A stretch of DNA of 64,000 nt from an uncultured Tenacibaculum sp. (GCF_947494125.1 NZ_CANLTU010000005.1:167328-231327); one strand, 5' to 3'. Numbered from the stretch's first letter, positions 54,442-63,674 are shown. The notes: generated by a model not told the origin, from the letters alone. Numbers and translations: made by a program.

Positions 54442-54606
54442 AATATGTATGTTAGTTTTTTGAATTAGTAGCCCGCAATATCATAAAAAAATGAACTTTC
54501 GACAAGTTTTAATCGTTAAATGTATTTTTTTACTCGAGTATTCTTAAAAATTTTAGTGATTTTATCTTAATTATTTTTTTTAATATTTTATACTAAAATC
54601 TTTTTT

Positions 54607-55611
54607 TTAAAACAACTCTCTCAGTTTTATAATTTGCTCTGGACGCCCCAAAACAATTAAATTAGCACCTGCTGTTAATCTTACTGAAGCATCTGGATTA
54701 ATTATATATTCTTTTTCTAAAGTTCTATAACCTATAACTGTACAACCTGTTTTTTTTCGTAAATCTAAATCTAAAATCGTTCTTTCTAAGTATTCTTTAG
54801 GCAGATTATCAATTGCTATTTCTTCTAAATTTGCAGTTGTATCTCCTTCTATTGTTAACCTATCAACAAACTCTATAACATCGGGTGTAACCACTAAAGA
54901 CGCCATATGAGCTCCTCCTAATTTATCGGGCATTATTACATTGTCTGCTCCAGCTATTTTAAGCTTACTATAAGATGTTTCTTTTGATGCTCTACTTATT
55001 ATTTTACATTTTTTATTTAATTGACTTGCGGTTAACACCACAAATAAATTATCTGCATCTGATGGTAAAGCAGTAATTAAATTACTTGCATTTAAAATAC
55101 CTGCTCGAATTAATGCTTCATCGGTAGTTGCATCTCCTTCAATATTCAGCACCCCTCTATCATCCAATAATTTAACAATATTTTTATCCTTCTCTACAAC
55201 AACAAAATCTTTCTTATAACTATTTAATTTAGAAATTGCTTGTTTACCATTTCTACCATAACCACAAACAATAGTATGCCCTTGTAATTTTTCTATTTTT
55301 TTTTGCACTTTTTTTATTTTTAAACGATGAAAAAATTGCCCACTTATTAAATATTCTGAAAATGATGATACTGCATAACCAAAAATGAAAAGGCTCGATA
55401 ATATTAGTCCTATAGTAAAAATTTTTTCTCCTGTTCCAAATGGATGTACTTCGCCAAAACCTATAGTCGTAATTGTTATCACGGTCATATATAAGGCATC
55501 AATAAACGAATAATCAAACAATATAAAATACCCTCCTACTCCAATCCCTAAGATTAGTATCGAAAAAATAATTGCTTTGTATAACCTTGATCGGAATATA
55601 GTATTCATCAT
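54607..55611 (-). CDS. Potassium channel protein with TrkA-N (RCK) domain
   Basis: A 334-residue protein with two membrane helices around a pore loop whose filter is TIGFGE (about 48-53), then a TrkA-N NAD-binding domain (VCGYGRNGKQAISKL, about 116-130) and a TrkA-C domain (about 255-334). The filter has Phe in place of the usual Tyr of TxGYG, a known variant. It is a ligand-gated potassium channel of the MthK type. Its start overlaps the PspC gene by 4 bases, so they are translated together. Confidence 0.92.
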   Translation of the reverse strand: MMNTIFRSRLYKAIIFSILILGIGVGGYFILFDYSFIDALYMTVITITTIGFGEVHPFGTGEKIFTIGLILSSLFIFGYAVSSFSEYLISGQFFHRLKIKKVQKKIEKLQGHTIVCGYGRNGKQAISKLNSYKKDFVVVEKDKNIVKLLDDRGVLNIEGDATTDEALIRAGILNASNLITALPSDADNLFVVLTASQLNKKCKIISRASKETSYSKLKIAGADNVIMPDKLGGAHMASLVVTPDVIEFVDRLTIEGDTTANLEEIAIDNLPKEYLERTILDLDLRKKTGCTVIGYRTLEKEYIINPDASVRLTAGANLIVLGRPEQIIKLRELF

Positions 55612-55835
55612 AAATCAAAAACAGAAGTTCTTTTTGTATAAATCATATCTTTTAAACGCAATAAAAACGCAAGAGTTAGGTATAAACCAAACGATAAACC
55701 TATGGTTACAAAAGATATATAAATAAAAAACAAACGCACATTGGTTGTTCTCATCCCTAGACGGTCTGCAAACCTAGAAGAGACAGCAAAACCGTGTCGT
55801 TCAAAAAAATGACGTACTGAATGTATGAATTGCAT
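55608..55835 (-). CDS. PspC domain protein
   Basis: The frame opens at 55856, but ATG 55835 gives the compact start MQFIHSVRHFFERHGF and a 75-residue product; the longer start is possible. It carries the PspC pattern (FAVSSRFADRLGMRTTNVRLFFIY split across about 16-42) and one or two membrane helices. PspC proteins sense membrane stress in the phage-shock response. The stop overlaps the channel start by 4 bases (ATGA type). Pairing with a K+ channel suggests a membrane-state input to the channel, by inference. Confidence 0.8.
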   Translation of the reverse strand: MQFIHSVRHFFERHGFAVSSRFADRLGMRTTNVRLFFIYISFVTIGLSFGLYLTLAFLLRLKDMIYTKRTSVFDL

Positions 55836-55914
55836 ATTTACTCGTTTTAATTGCAAGATACCAATTTACAGTCATTTGTTAACAACATCGGCTTTAAAAT
55901 AAGTTTGGTTTTGG

Positions 55915-55922
55915 TAACTTTG
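55915..55922 (+). promoter_or_regulatory. Candidate -7 box of uvrA
   Basis: TAACTTTG, full match to TAnnTTTG, 23 bases before the TTG start of uvrA. A weak -33 (TTTA, 55893-55896) lies 18 bases upstream. Confidence 0.5.
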
Positions 55923-55945
55923 CTTTTTTCTGTAAAATAGGTATT

Positions 55946-58768
55946 TTGAAAGAACAAGAATACATTGAAGTATACGGAGCTAGAGCTCATAATTTAAAAA
56001 ACATTGACGTAAAAATTCCACGCGAAAAACTAGTTGTAATTACTGGTTTAAGTGGTAGTGGTAAATCATCATTAGCTTTTGATACTATTTATGCCGAAGG
56101 ACAACGTAGGTATATTGAAACATTTTCGGCTTATGCACGTCAATTTTTAGGAGGTTTAGAAAGACCCGATGTTGATAAAATCGACGGACTTTCTCCTGTA
56201 ATTTCTATTGAACAAAAAACTACCAATAAAAGTCCACGTTCCACCGTAGGTACTATTACAGAAATTTACGATTTTTTACGATTACTTTTTTCTCGTGCTG
56301 CAGATGCCTATTCTTATAACACAGGCGAGAAAATGGTTAGCTATTCTGATGAGCAAATAAAAAAATTAATTTTAAAAGATTTTGCTGATAAACGTATAGC
56401 TGTTCTTGCACCTTTAATTAAATCTAGAAAAGGACATTATCGCGAATTATTTGAACAAATATCTAAACAAGGTTTTGTTCGTGTACGTGTTGATGGTGAG
56501 ATTAAAGAAATTGAAAAAGGAATGAAACTTGATCGATATAAAACTCACGATATTGAAGTGGTTATTGATCGTTTAGTTGTAAACTCTTCCGCAGAAAAAA
56601 GATTAGAAGAAACCATAAAAACTGCACTATATACGGGTGATAATATTTTAATGGTTATTGATGTTGATAATGAAAAGCCTCGCTATTTTAGTAGAGAGTT
56701 AATGTGCCCTACATCCGGTATTGCATATCCAAATCCTGAGCCAAATACTTTCTCTTTTAATTCACCAAAAGGAGCTTGTTCAAATTGTAATGGTCTTGGA
56801 ATTACGAATGAGATTAATCAATTAAAAATAATTCCAGATACTAGTATTTCTATAAAAAATGGAGGTATTGTTCCTTTAGGAGAACAAAAAAGTAGTTGGA
56901 TTTTCAAACAACTTGAAAGTATTGCCGAACGATATAAGTTCAAACTAAACGATCCTATTAAAAAGATTCCTAAGGAAGCCATGGAAATTATTTTACATGG
57001 TGGAAAGGAAAAATTTGAAATACAATCTAAAACTGCTGGAGTAACTAGAAAATATGAAATTGACTTTGAAGGAATTATTTCTTTTATTGAAAATCAATAT
57101 AAAAATGCCGAAAGTTCTTCTATAAAAAGATGGGCTAAAGGTTTTATGGATGAAGTTACTTGCTCTACTTGCGAAGGTAATAGACTAAAAAAAGAAGCAC
57201 TTCATTTTAAAATCACCAATAAAAGCATTAGTGATTTAGCACAAATGGATGTGTTAGAATTAGCTGATTGGTTTACGAAAGTTGATAAAAAACTATCCGA
57301 AAAACAATTAATAATAGCTTCTGAAATTTTAAAAGAAATTAGAACAAGAATTCAGTTCTTATTAGATGTTGGTCTTGACTATTTAACCATTGATAGAACC
57401 TCAAAATCTTTATCTGGAGGAGAAGCACAACGTATTCGATTAGCTACACAAATTGGCTCTCAGCTAGTAGGTGTTTTATACATTTTAGATGAACCTAGTA
57501 TAGGTTTACACCAACGAGATAATGAAAAACTTATTAACTCTCTTATAAAACTTCGAGATGTTGGAAATTCTGTTTTAGTTGTTGAACACGACAAAGACAT
57601 GATTGAGCAAGCCGATTTTGTATTAGATATTGGTCCTGGTGCAGGACGACACGGTGGTGAAATTGTAAGTGAAGGTACTTTTGAAGATTTAAAATCGCAC
57701 GATACTTTAACTGCTGATTATTTAACTGCACGAAAAGAAATTGCCGTTCCTAAAGAAAGAAGAAAAGGAAATGGGAACACGATTAAGCTTTCTGGTGCTA
57801 GCGGTAACAACCTAAAAAATGTTAGTGTTACTTTTCCATTAGGACAAATGATTTGTGTTACAGGTGTTTCCGGTAGTGGTAAATCTACTTTAATAAACGA
57901 AACCTTATACCCCATTTTAAATGCTCATATTTATAGAGGTGTAAAAAAACCAATGCCTTATAAAAAAATTGAAGGCTTAGAGCATGTTGATAAAGTTATA
58001 GATATTGATCAATCTCCAATTGGAAGAACTCCAAGATCTAACCCAGCTACGTACACAGGTACATTTGGTGAAATTAGAAGTTTGTTTGCAAAAACCCCTG
58101 AGGCTGCAATTAGAGGTTATAAACCTGGTCGTTTTAGTTTTAATGTAAAAGGAGGTCGTTGCGAAACTTGTCAAGGAGGTGGCGTTCGTGTTATTGAAAT
58201 GAATTTTTTACCAGATGTTCATGTAGAATGTGAAACTTGTCAAGGAAAACGATTTAATAGAGAAACTTTAGAGATTAGATACAAAGGAAAATCTATTTCT
58301 GATATTTTAGAAATGACCATTAATGAGGCTACACAGTTTTTTGAACACATTCCGAAAATATTTAGAAAATTAAAAACCATTAAAGATGTTGGTTTAGGTT
58401 ATATTACCTTAGGACAACAATCTACTACGCTTTCTGGTGGTGAAGCACAACGTATTAAATTAGCTTCAGAATTATCTAAAAGAGATACTGGAAATACTTT
58501 TTATATTTTAGATGAACCGACTACTGGTTTACATTTTGAAGATATTCGTGTTTTAATGGATGTATTAAACAAACTAACCGACAAAGGAAATACTGTATTA
58601 ATTATTGAACATAATCTAGATGTTATTAAACTTGCCGATTATATTATTGATGTTGGAATGGAAGGCGGAAAAGGTGGTGGACAAATATTAACTACTGGTT
58701 CTCCTGAAAAAGTAGCAAAACATAAAACTAGCTATACTGCTAAGTTTTTAAAAAAAGAACTAAACTAG
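55946..58768 (+). CDS. uvrA: Excinuclease ABC subunit A
   Basis: A 940-residue UvrA. It starts at a TTG (55946-55948); the chain begins [19 protein letters not shown], normal for the family, and no ATG upstream fits. Walker A motifs are [12 protein letters not shown] (about 33-44) and [12 protein letters not shown] (about 645), with ABC signatures [12 protein letters not shown] and [12 protein letters not shown]. Zinc modules are [17 protein letters not shown] and CETCQGGG...CETCQGK. It finds bulky DNA lesions and loads UvrB. It converges with the TPR anti-sigma-like gene across a hairpin that overlaps both stops. Confidence 0.97.
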   Translation: MKEQEYIEVYGARAHNLKNIDVKIPREKLVVITGLSGSGKSSLAFDTIYAEGQRRYIETFSAYARQFLGGLERPDVDKIDGLSPVISIEQKTTNKSPRSTVGTITEIYDFLRLLFSRAADAYSYNTGEKMVSYSDEQIKKLILKDFADKRIAVLAPLIKSRKGHYRELFEQISKQGFVRVRVDGEIKEIEKGMKLDRYKTHDIEVVIDRLVVNSSAEKRLEETIKTALYTGDNILMVIDVDNEKPRYFSRELMCPTSGIAYPNPEPNTFSFNSPKGACSNCNGLGITNEINQLKIIPDTSISIKNGGIVPLGEQKSSWIFKQLESIAERYKFKLNDPIKKIPKEAMEIILHGGKEKFEIQSKTAGVTRKYEIDFEGIISFIENQYKNAESSSIKRWAKGFMDEVTCSTCEGNRLKKEALHFKITNKSISDLAQMDVLELADWFTKVDKKLSEKQLIIASEILKEIRTRIQFLLDVGLDYLTIDRTSKSLSGGEAQRIRLATQIGSQLVGVLYILDEPSIGLHQRDNEKLINSLIKLRDVGNSVLVVEHDKDMIEQADFVLDIGPGAGRHGGEIVSEGTFEDLKSHDTLTADYLTARKEIAVPKERRKGNGNTIKLSGASGNNLKNVSVTFPLGQMICVTGVSGSGKSTLINETLYPILNAHIYRGVKKPMPYKKIEGLEHVDKVIDIDQSPIGRTPRSNPATYTGTFGEIRSLFAKTPEAAIRGYKPGRFSFNVKGGRCETCQGGGVRVIEMNFLPDVHVECETCQGKRFNRETLEIRYKGKSISDILEMTINEATQFFEHIPKIFRKLKTIKDVGLGYITLGQQSTTLSGGEAQRIKLASELSKRDTGNTFYILDEPTTGLHFEDIRVLMDVLNKLTDKGNTVLIIEHNLDVIKLADYIIDVGMEGGKGGGQILTTGSPEKVAKHKTSYTAKFLKKELN

Positions 58769-58788
58769 ATGATTAATCTAGTTTAGTT
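58758..58788. terminator. Hairpin overlapping converging stops of uvrA and the TPR gene
   Basis: A perfect 13-base stem (AACTAAACTAGAT with its complement, 5-base loop) covers the uvrA stop (58766-58768) and the stop of the minus-strand gene (58773-58775). The T tract is poor, so it may act mainly as an mRNA 3-prime stabiliser. Confidence 0.6.
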
Positions 58789-59567
58789 AATAATTCTTCT
58801 GCTTTTTGATATTTAAAATAGTTGTTTTCTATAATGAATTCTAGCTGTTTTTTCGCTTTCTCTATTTGCTTAGATTTTATAAATAATAAACTCTTGTACC
58901 AATAGCCTTTTTGTGCGTCTATTAAATCGCTATTTATTAAAGCATTTAATGTTGTTTCTGCTTCTACAAACTTATCCAATTCTATTTGACAAATGGCAGT
59001 GTACAAGTAGATCGATGCCGTATTTTTATTACTAGGCAGTACTTTTATAAAAATGGGCAAAGCTTCTGCATATTTTTTTTCTTTAAAATACGTCTCTCCT
59101 TCTATTAAACTCTGCACTAAATCTCCTTCACCTCTACTTATATTAGAATACAATTCATTTGGTTGAATATATTCCGCATACAATTCATTGGGTGCTGTCT
59201 TTACTGTAAAGAACAAACTATAAGCCGTAAAAATCAAAGCTACACTAGCAGCTGCCAAATAAATTAACTTTACGGTGCTTTTTTTAGGCTTCTTATATTC
59301 TTCTTGAGCTAATGAAATAGATTCCTTTATCTCTTTTATTGCATCGCTTTTAAAAATAGCTTCTAATTCTTCAACCTCTTCTGAATTAACATTTTCAGAA
59401 AAACTCCAATCATTTTCGTTTAATGTTTCAAAAAGTTCTTTTTCAAAAACTACTTTTTCTTTAAAGCTAGCATCCACAGACATTTGCTCTAAAAAACCTT
59501 TTCTTTCATCTTCTGAAAGTTGATTTTTTAAATATTTTTCGATTAATATATCTTCTTCTAAACTCAT
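58773..59567 (-). CDS. TPR membrane protein, probable anti-sigma factor
   Basis: A 264-residue protein with a charged cytoplasmic N-terminus (about 1-98: IEKYLKNQLSEDERKGF, an anti-sigma-like zinc-free helix bundle), one membrane helix (about 101-120) and a C-terminal TPR region (about 150-264, including AEALPIFIKVLPSN and KAKKQLEFIIENNYFKYQKA). Its ATG overlaps the stop of the ECF sigma gene by 4 bases, the standard arrangement for sigma and anti-sigma. The TPR part would lie in the periplasm, where the CHAT protein encoded on the other side of the sigma gene also resides. The anti-sigma role is inferred from layout and topology. Confidence 0.75.
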   Translation of the reverse strand: MSLEEDILIEKYLKNQLSEDERKGFLEQMSVDASFKEKVVFEKELFETLNENDWSFSENVNSEEVEELEAIFKSDAIKEIKESISLAQEEYKKPKKSTVKLIYLAAASVALIFTAYSLFFTVKTAPNELYAEYIQPNELYSNISRGEGDLVQSLIEGETYFKEKKYAEALPIFIKVLPSNKNTASIYLYTAICQIELDKFVEAETTLNALINSDLIDAQKGYWYKSLLFIKSKQIEKAKKQLEFIIENNYFKYQKAEELLTKLD

Positions 59568-60121
59568 AATTCTATTAATGAATTATACCTTTTATCTTCT
59601 TTAATCAATTCTGTAAGTTTTTTCTTACATTTAAAAACACGTTGTCTTACTACTGTTTCCGAACTATACTCTGTACTCTCTACTATTTCTGCATAGGGCA
59701 CTTTTGCAAAAAAATACGATAATATTTTTCTACAATTTTCAGAAATCTTATCTAGTTTTTCAACAAAAAGCTCCTGCCTTTTTAACTCTAAATAAGCTAA
59801 GGAATTATCTCGCTCTTCACTTACCAGTTCAACAATTTCATCATTTGTTACCTTGCTTTTATGTTTATTTAACTCTCTACGCCATAAGTTTTTACAAACG
59901 GTGTATAAATATGCATTAAAACTAGATTTTATTTGAAATTTCTCTTTCTTATATCTAACAGCAATTTGGAGTAATGCTTTCTGAAAAATATCTTCAGCGT
60001 CTGCAATTCCTCCTTTATTTTGAAGCACAAATTTTTTTACAGAAGTAAAATTCTCTTGATAAATTATATTTATTTTCTTAGAGTCCCCATCAATAAGTGC
60101 TTTTAAAAAAACGTCTCCCAT
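59564..60121 (-). CDS. ECF-type RNA polymerase sigma factor
   Basis: A 185-residue sigma-70 family protein. Region 2 has GGIADAEDIFQKALLQIAVR and SSFNAYLYTVCKNLWRRELN (about 37-85); region 4 has LDKISENCRKILSYF and PYAEIVESTEYSSETVVRQR (about 115-165), a helix-turn-helix for the -35 element. There is no region 3, as in ECF factors. It is coupled to the TPR anti-sigma-like gene and divergent from the secreted protein and CHAT genes. A candidate promoter motif for it (GGGTAAC-N15-GAAC) lies at 60171-60196 and twice more at 63388 and 63503. Confidence 0.92.
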   Translation of the reverse strand: MGDVFLKALIDGDSKKINIIYQENFTSVKKFVLQNKGGIADAEDIFQKALLQIAVRYKKEKFQIKSSFNAYLYTVCKNLWRRELNKHKSKVTNDEIVELVSEERDNSLAYLELKRQELFVEKLDKISENCRKILSYFFAKVPYAEIVESTEYSSETVVRQRVFKCKKKLTELIKEDKRYNSLIEL

Positions 60122-60170
60122 TATTTTAAATAATTATTGATAGGCTAAAATAAACTTTTATATTTGAAAC

Positions 60171-60196
60171 GGGTAACATTTTTTGTTCTTAGGAAC
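60171..60196 (+). promoter_or_regulatory. Candidate ECF promoter GGGTAAC-N15-GAAC, copy 1
   Basis: GGGTAAC (60171-60177) and GAAC (60193-60196) are 15 bases apart, a spacing in the -35/-10 range of ECF promoters. The ATG of the secreted protein begins 32 bases after the last C of GAAC. The segment also holds the inverted repeat TTGTTC/GAACAA (60183-60198). Two further copies with the same spacing occur after the CHAT gene. I see no TAnnTTTG box here. Confidence 0.55.
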
Positions 60197-60227
60197 AAGA
60201 AAGTAAGAAAACAAAATATTTTATATT

Positions 60228-60737
60228 ATGAAAAAATTGAATTTAACATTCAAAATCACGCTATTATTTTTAGCTTTTTTAACCTGTAGTTTTATTGCAA
60301 AAACTAATACTAATTTAGCAACAAACTATAAGAAAAATATTACAAAAGAAACTACAATACAATACACTAATAAAGTATTAATAATGTTTCCTATCGGAAC
60401 AACTCCTTTGCAAAAATCTCAAACAAGATCCTGTATTGCAAGCAGTTTAGGATCTATAATAAACCAAATTACTCCATGTCCTAATAACCCTAATGTGGAA
60501 GTAATAACCTTTTCTAATTTAAGAATAATAATACAACCAACTACAGATATCGGGTATGAAGGTGATGATGATGATGAAGTATTAGAACAAACTGTTTATG
60601 ATTCTTCTTTTAAAACGATTACCGAAGAAGAATTACATATAAAAATAGGTCAATGCCCTAACATATTTGCTCATTCTTTAAATATCTTTGATTGTTTAGG
60701 CCCATTACCAATAGACCCAACTAACATAGGACAATAA
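60228..60737 (+). CDS. Small secreted cysteine-containing protein of unknown function
   Basis: A 169-residue protein with a signal peptide (about 1-24; the Cys at 20 has Thr before it, so the lipobox is poor). The mature part has four Cys (C69, C84, C143, C156), enough for two disulfides, and an acidic run EGDDDDE (111-117). I recognise no family. It lies 4 bases before the CHAT gene in the same direction and begins 32 bases after the GGGTAAC-N15-GAAC motif. It could be a substrate, inhibitor or ligand of the CHAT protein. Not a shadow: its codon use and operon spacing are normal and no alternative gene covers it. Confidence 0.7.
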   Translation: MKKLNLTFKITLLFLAFLTCSFIAKTNTNLATNYKKNITKETTIQYTNKVLIMFPIGTTPLQKSQTRSCIASSLGSIINQITPCPNNPNVEVITFSNLRIIIQPTTDIGYEGDDDDEVLEQTVYDSSFKTITEEELHIKIGQCPNIFAHSLNIFDCLGPLPIDPTNIGQ

Positions 60738-60741
60738 AAAC

Positions 60742-63393
60742 ATGAAAAATATACTATCTCTCTTTTTTATTTCTTTTATTTCTTTTAATGCAAGTGGACA
60801 AACTTATACGGAAAAAAAAGGGGATAGTATATTAAATAGTATTCAAATAAAAAATGGCAACTATGCAAAGATTGCTCATGATATTTCTTTTTATTTTTAT
60901 AAAAAAAAGAAAGACTATCCTTTAGCTATAAAATATGGGAAAATAGAAATAAATACTATTGAACAAAATCTCATTAAAAAAGATAGTATTTATTGTAATG
61001 CATTATATAATCTAGGTAAATTTTACTACAGGTTAAAAGACTATCAAAATGCAATTATATATTATTCAAAAGCTATAAAAACCAATGACTTCCCTTTAAA
61101 AAAAGCACAATCATATTGTGCCTTAGCAAAATGCTATAGAGCAACTGGAGATTTATATAAATCTTTTAATTATTATTTAAAGGGTATTCCTTTAATGAAA
61201 AAACATGCTCCTTTAAGAAACTTCATCTCTCTTTCTATTGTTTTTTCACGTGTTTGTAAAGAAATAGGAACTAACAAAAGTAATAAGAAAGGAATTTCTT
61301 ATTTAAAAGTAGCAGATAGTATATTAAATGTTAAACCCGAATTACAAAGCCCTATTAAATTTTACTCTCTAAATGTTAATTTAGCAAACTTGTATGCTTC
61401 TAAAAGTTCCTATAACTACAAAAAAGCTAAATATTATTATACTAAAAATCTAAATAGAGCTTTATTAGAAAACAATAGATTAGTTAAAGCAAATTCTTAC
61501 CTTAATTTAGGAGAGCTTTATTTTAATAAAGGAAATGATAGTTGCTTGTATTTTTTAAAACAAAGTTCTCTATTTAATGTTAAGTTAAAAACAATAACAT
61601 CTGAAACTTACAGGAACTTAGCTAATTATTATACCTCAAAAGAAGATTACATTAAAGCTTTAAAAAACATAAAAAGATCTTTAAATGTTAGTTTTAATGT
61701 TAATAAGAATGAAACCATTCCTTCATTATCAAATAATTCTTTACTAAAAATTTTAGAAAAAAGAAATGTAGTCAGAGCTATAAAAAGTAAAATAGAAATT
61801 TTAATTCATCTATATAGAAAAACTAAAAATTCTGAATACTTAAATAAAGCTCTTAAAACAGTTAATGTTGCAGATAAATTAATTGCGATAACCATAGAGT
61901 ATAGTACAGAAAATGATACTCATTTTTTATGGAGGCAAGTGGTTTCTGACATATATACGCTTGGCGTGCATATATCTCAATTACTTAACAATGGTTCTTT
62001 AATGTTTAATTTTATAGAAAAAAATAAAGCTTTTTTATTAGCTACAGATATTAGTAGTAGTATTAAAAACTTTAAACTCCCTTTCAAAGTAGCGAATAAA
62101 GATCTTGCTTTCAAAAAAAGTATTCTACAACTAGAAAACAATAACACAACTAATCAAATAAAAGATTCGCTATTTAACTTAAAAGAAAAATATACTTTTT
62201 TTAAAGACTCTATCAAGAAAATATATCCTCAATACGATGCCTCTAAAAAAAATAGAATATTAATTTCTTTAAATCAAGTAACAGAACAGCTACCTAGTAA
62301 TGAAATTATAATATCTTATGCTTTGAATCACTTAATTTATGGAAAAGAAAAAACTGCTTTGTTTGGCTTATTAATCACAAATAAAAAAAACATCCCTTTT
62401 AAAATCAAAGATGCTACAGGAGTTTTAAAATTACTAAAAGATTATAAAACACTTATTTCTAAACCTCTGGTTAAAAAAAATGAGCTTGATAATTTTAAAA
62501 AAAATTCCGCTTCTCTATATGAATTATTATTTCCTTCTAAAGAGATTAGAGAACTTATTAAAAGTAAAAACATAACTATAGTTCCTGATATAAACCTTGA
62601 AAACATTCCTTTTGAAGCTTTAAATATCAATAAAAAAGAACTACGTTATTTAATAGAAGAATGTAATATTAGTTATGCTTATTCTGTTTCTTTTTCTGCG
62701 TTTAATTCTACTCTTAGAAGAGAAACAACAACAGATTTTATTGGTTTTGCTCCTATTGATTTTAAAAACTCTCAAAAATCTTCTTTAAAATACTCAAACA
62801 ACGAAATAACGAATATTAACAGTTTACTAGACGGAGATATTTATACACATGTTGATGCTAATAAAGAAAACTTTATAAAACAAAGCTCTCAATCTAAAAT
62901 CATTCACCTTGCAACACATGCAAGCTCAAAAGGAAATCCTTTTATTAATTTTCACGATAAAAAACTCGAATTACACGAATTATACACATACAAAAACAAT
63001 GCTGATTTAGTTGTTTTAAGTGCTTGCGAAACCAATTTAGGAGAAATTAAAAAAGGAGAAGGTGTTTTAAGCTTGGCTAGAGGTTTCTTTTATTCTGGAG
63101 CTAACGCTGTAATTTCCTCTCTTTGGAGTGTTAATGACTCCTCTACATCTTTTTTAATGGAAAATTTTTATACCAATTTAAAAAAGAAACAATCTAAAAT
63201 TGATGCTTTAAGTAATGCGAAAAGAACTTATTTACAATCGCATTCATTATCTGAAAAATCTCCATATTACTGGGCTTCCTTTGTTTTAATTGGTGATACT
63301 ACCGCTACTTTTAAAACAAATTATTTCCACTATTTACTTCCTATTATTTTAGGCCTGTCGTTTTTTTTATTTTTTTTCAAAAAAAAAGGGTAA
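60742..63393 (+). CDS. Secreted TPR-CHAT caspase-like protein with C-terminal membrane anchor
   Basis: An 883-residue protein. A signal peptide (about 1-19, ending NASGQ) leads to TPR repeats (about 35-330; for example YNLGKFYYRLKDYQNAIIYY and AKCYRATGDLYKSFNYYLKG), a helical linker, and a CHAT protease domain (about 520-855). The catalytic His is H726 in HLATHAS and the Cys is C762 in VVLSACETN; the family motif GVLSLARGFFYSGANAVISS follows. A hydrophobic segment ending FKKKG (about 862-880) anchors the tail. The domain therefore faces the periplasm, unusual for CHAT proteins known from toxin or CRISPR systems. Its stop codon is part of the second GGGTAAC motif. Divergent from the ECF sigma gene. 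Confidence 0.88.
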   Translation: MKNILSLFFISFISFNASGQTYTEKKGDSILNSIQIKNGNYAKIAHDISFYFYKKKKDYPLAIKYGKIEINTIEQNLIKKDSIYCNALYNLGKFYYRLKDYQNAIIYYSKAIKTNDFPLKKAQSYCALAKCYRATGDLYKSFNYYLKGIPLMKKHAPLRNFISLSIVFSRVCKEIGTNKSNKKGISYLKVADSILNVKPELQSPIKFYSLNVNLANLYASKSSYNYKKAKYYYTKNLNRALLENNRLVKANSYLNLGELYFNKGNDSCLYFLKQSSLFNVKLKTITSETYRNLANYYTSKEDYIKALKNIKRSLNVSFNVNKNETIPSLSNNSLLKILEKRNVVRAIKSKIEILIHLYRKTKNSEYLNKALKTVNVADKLIAITIEYSTENDTHFLWRQVVSDIYTLGVHISQLLNNGSLMFNFIEKNKAFLLATDISSSIKNFKLPFKVANKDLAFKKSILQLENNNTTNQIKDSLFNLKEKYTFFKDSIKKIYPQYDASKKNRILISLNQVTEQLPSNEIIISYALNHLIYGKEKTALFGLLITNKKNIPFKIKDATGVLKLLKDYKTLISKPLVKKNELDNFKKNSASLYELLFPSKEIRELIKSKNITIVPDINLENIPFEALNINKKELRYLIEECNISYAYSVSFSAFNSTLRRETTTDFIGFAPIDFKNSQKSSLKYSNNEITNINSLLDGDIYTHVDANKENFIKQSSQSKIIHLATHASSKGNPFINFHDKKLELHELYTYKNNADLVVLSACETNLGEIKKGEGVLSLARGFFYSGANAVISSLWSVNDSSTSFLMENFYTNLKKKQSKIDALSNAKRTYLQSHSLSEKSPYYWASFVLIGDTTATFKTNYFHYLLPIILGLSFFLFFFKKKG

Positions 63394-63413
63394 CAAATAA
63401 TAAAGCATTGAAC
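63388..63413 (+). promoter_or_regulatory. Candidate ECF promoter GGGTAAC-N15-GAAC, copy 2
   Basis: GGGTAAC (63388-63394) and GAAC (63410-63413), 15 bases apart. It overlaps the stop codon of the CHAT gene (TAA at 63391-63393). A 24-codon frame begins 11 bases later. Confidence 0.5.
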
Positions 63414-63423
63414 TGTATTAAAA

Positions 63424-63498
63424 ATGACGTTTAAAAAGAAAAAATCGCTTTACAATGGGAATCTTGCTATAAAAACAAATTTGATGCTATTTAGATAA
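63424..63498 (+). CDS. Possible 24-residue peptide, uncertain
   Basis: An ATG at 63424 opens a 24-codon frame, MTFKKKKSLYNGNLAIKTN and four more residues before MLFR-type end and TAA at 63496-63498. It lies right after the second promoter-like motif. The frame is not kept in the second repeat unit, so it may be a chance or decayed frame rather than a real peptide gene. Confidence 0.2.
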   Translation: MTFKKKKSLYNGNLAIKTNLMLFR

Positions 63499-63502
63499 AA
63501 AG

Positions 63503-63528
63503 GGGTAACAAATAGCAAAGTATTGAAC
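63503..63528 (+). promoter_or_regulatory. Candidate ECF promoter GGGTAAC-N15-GAAC, copy 3
   Basis: GGGTAAC (63503-63509) and GAAC (63525-63528), 15 bases apart. The ATG at 63560 (MKKNKFGI then stop) has the same 32-base distance as the secreted protein gene has from copy 1. About 147 bases later the C39-like gene starts. Confidence 0.5.
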
Positions 63529-63674
63529 TAAATTAAAAGTAATACTTAAAAAAATCGCTATGAAGAAAAATAAATTTGGAATATAACAAATTACTTACAT
63601 TTTATTTTAACACGGAAGTTTCACTAAAAAATAGTTTTTTTTAGTATTGCTATATAACCTAACATTAAATACTT

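Larger units (their letters stand above)
63381..63566 (+). repeat. Tandem degenerate repeat with promoter-like motifs
   Basis: Two units of about 65-70 bases, 115 bases apart (from 63381 and 63496), each start with an A run, then GGGTAACAAATA, AAAG, ATTGAACT, a TTAAAA stretch and AAAATCGCT. The whole 63394-63674 gap otherwise holds no clear gene. The units look like duplicated promoter-plus-leader segments of short genes, now decayed. Copy 2 carries ATG at 63560, 32 bases after GAAC, as in front of the secreted protein gene. Confidence 0.7.
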
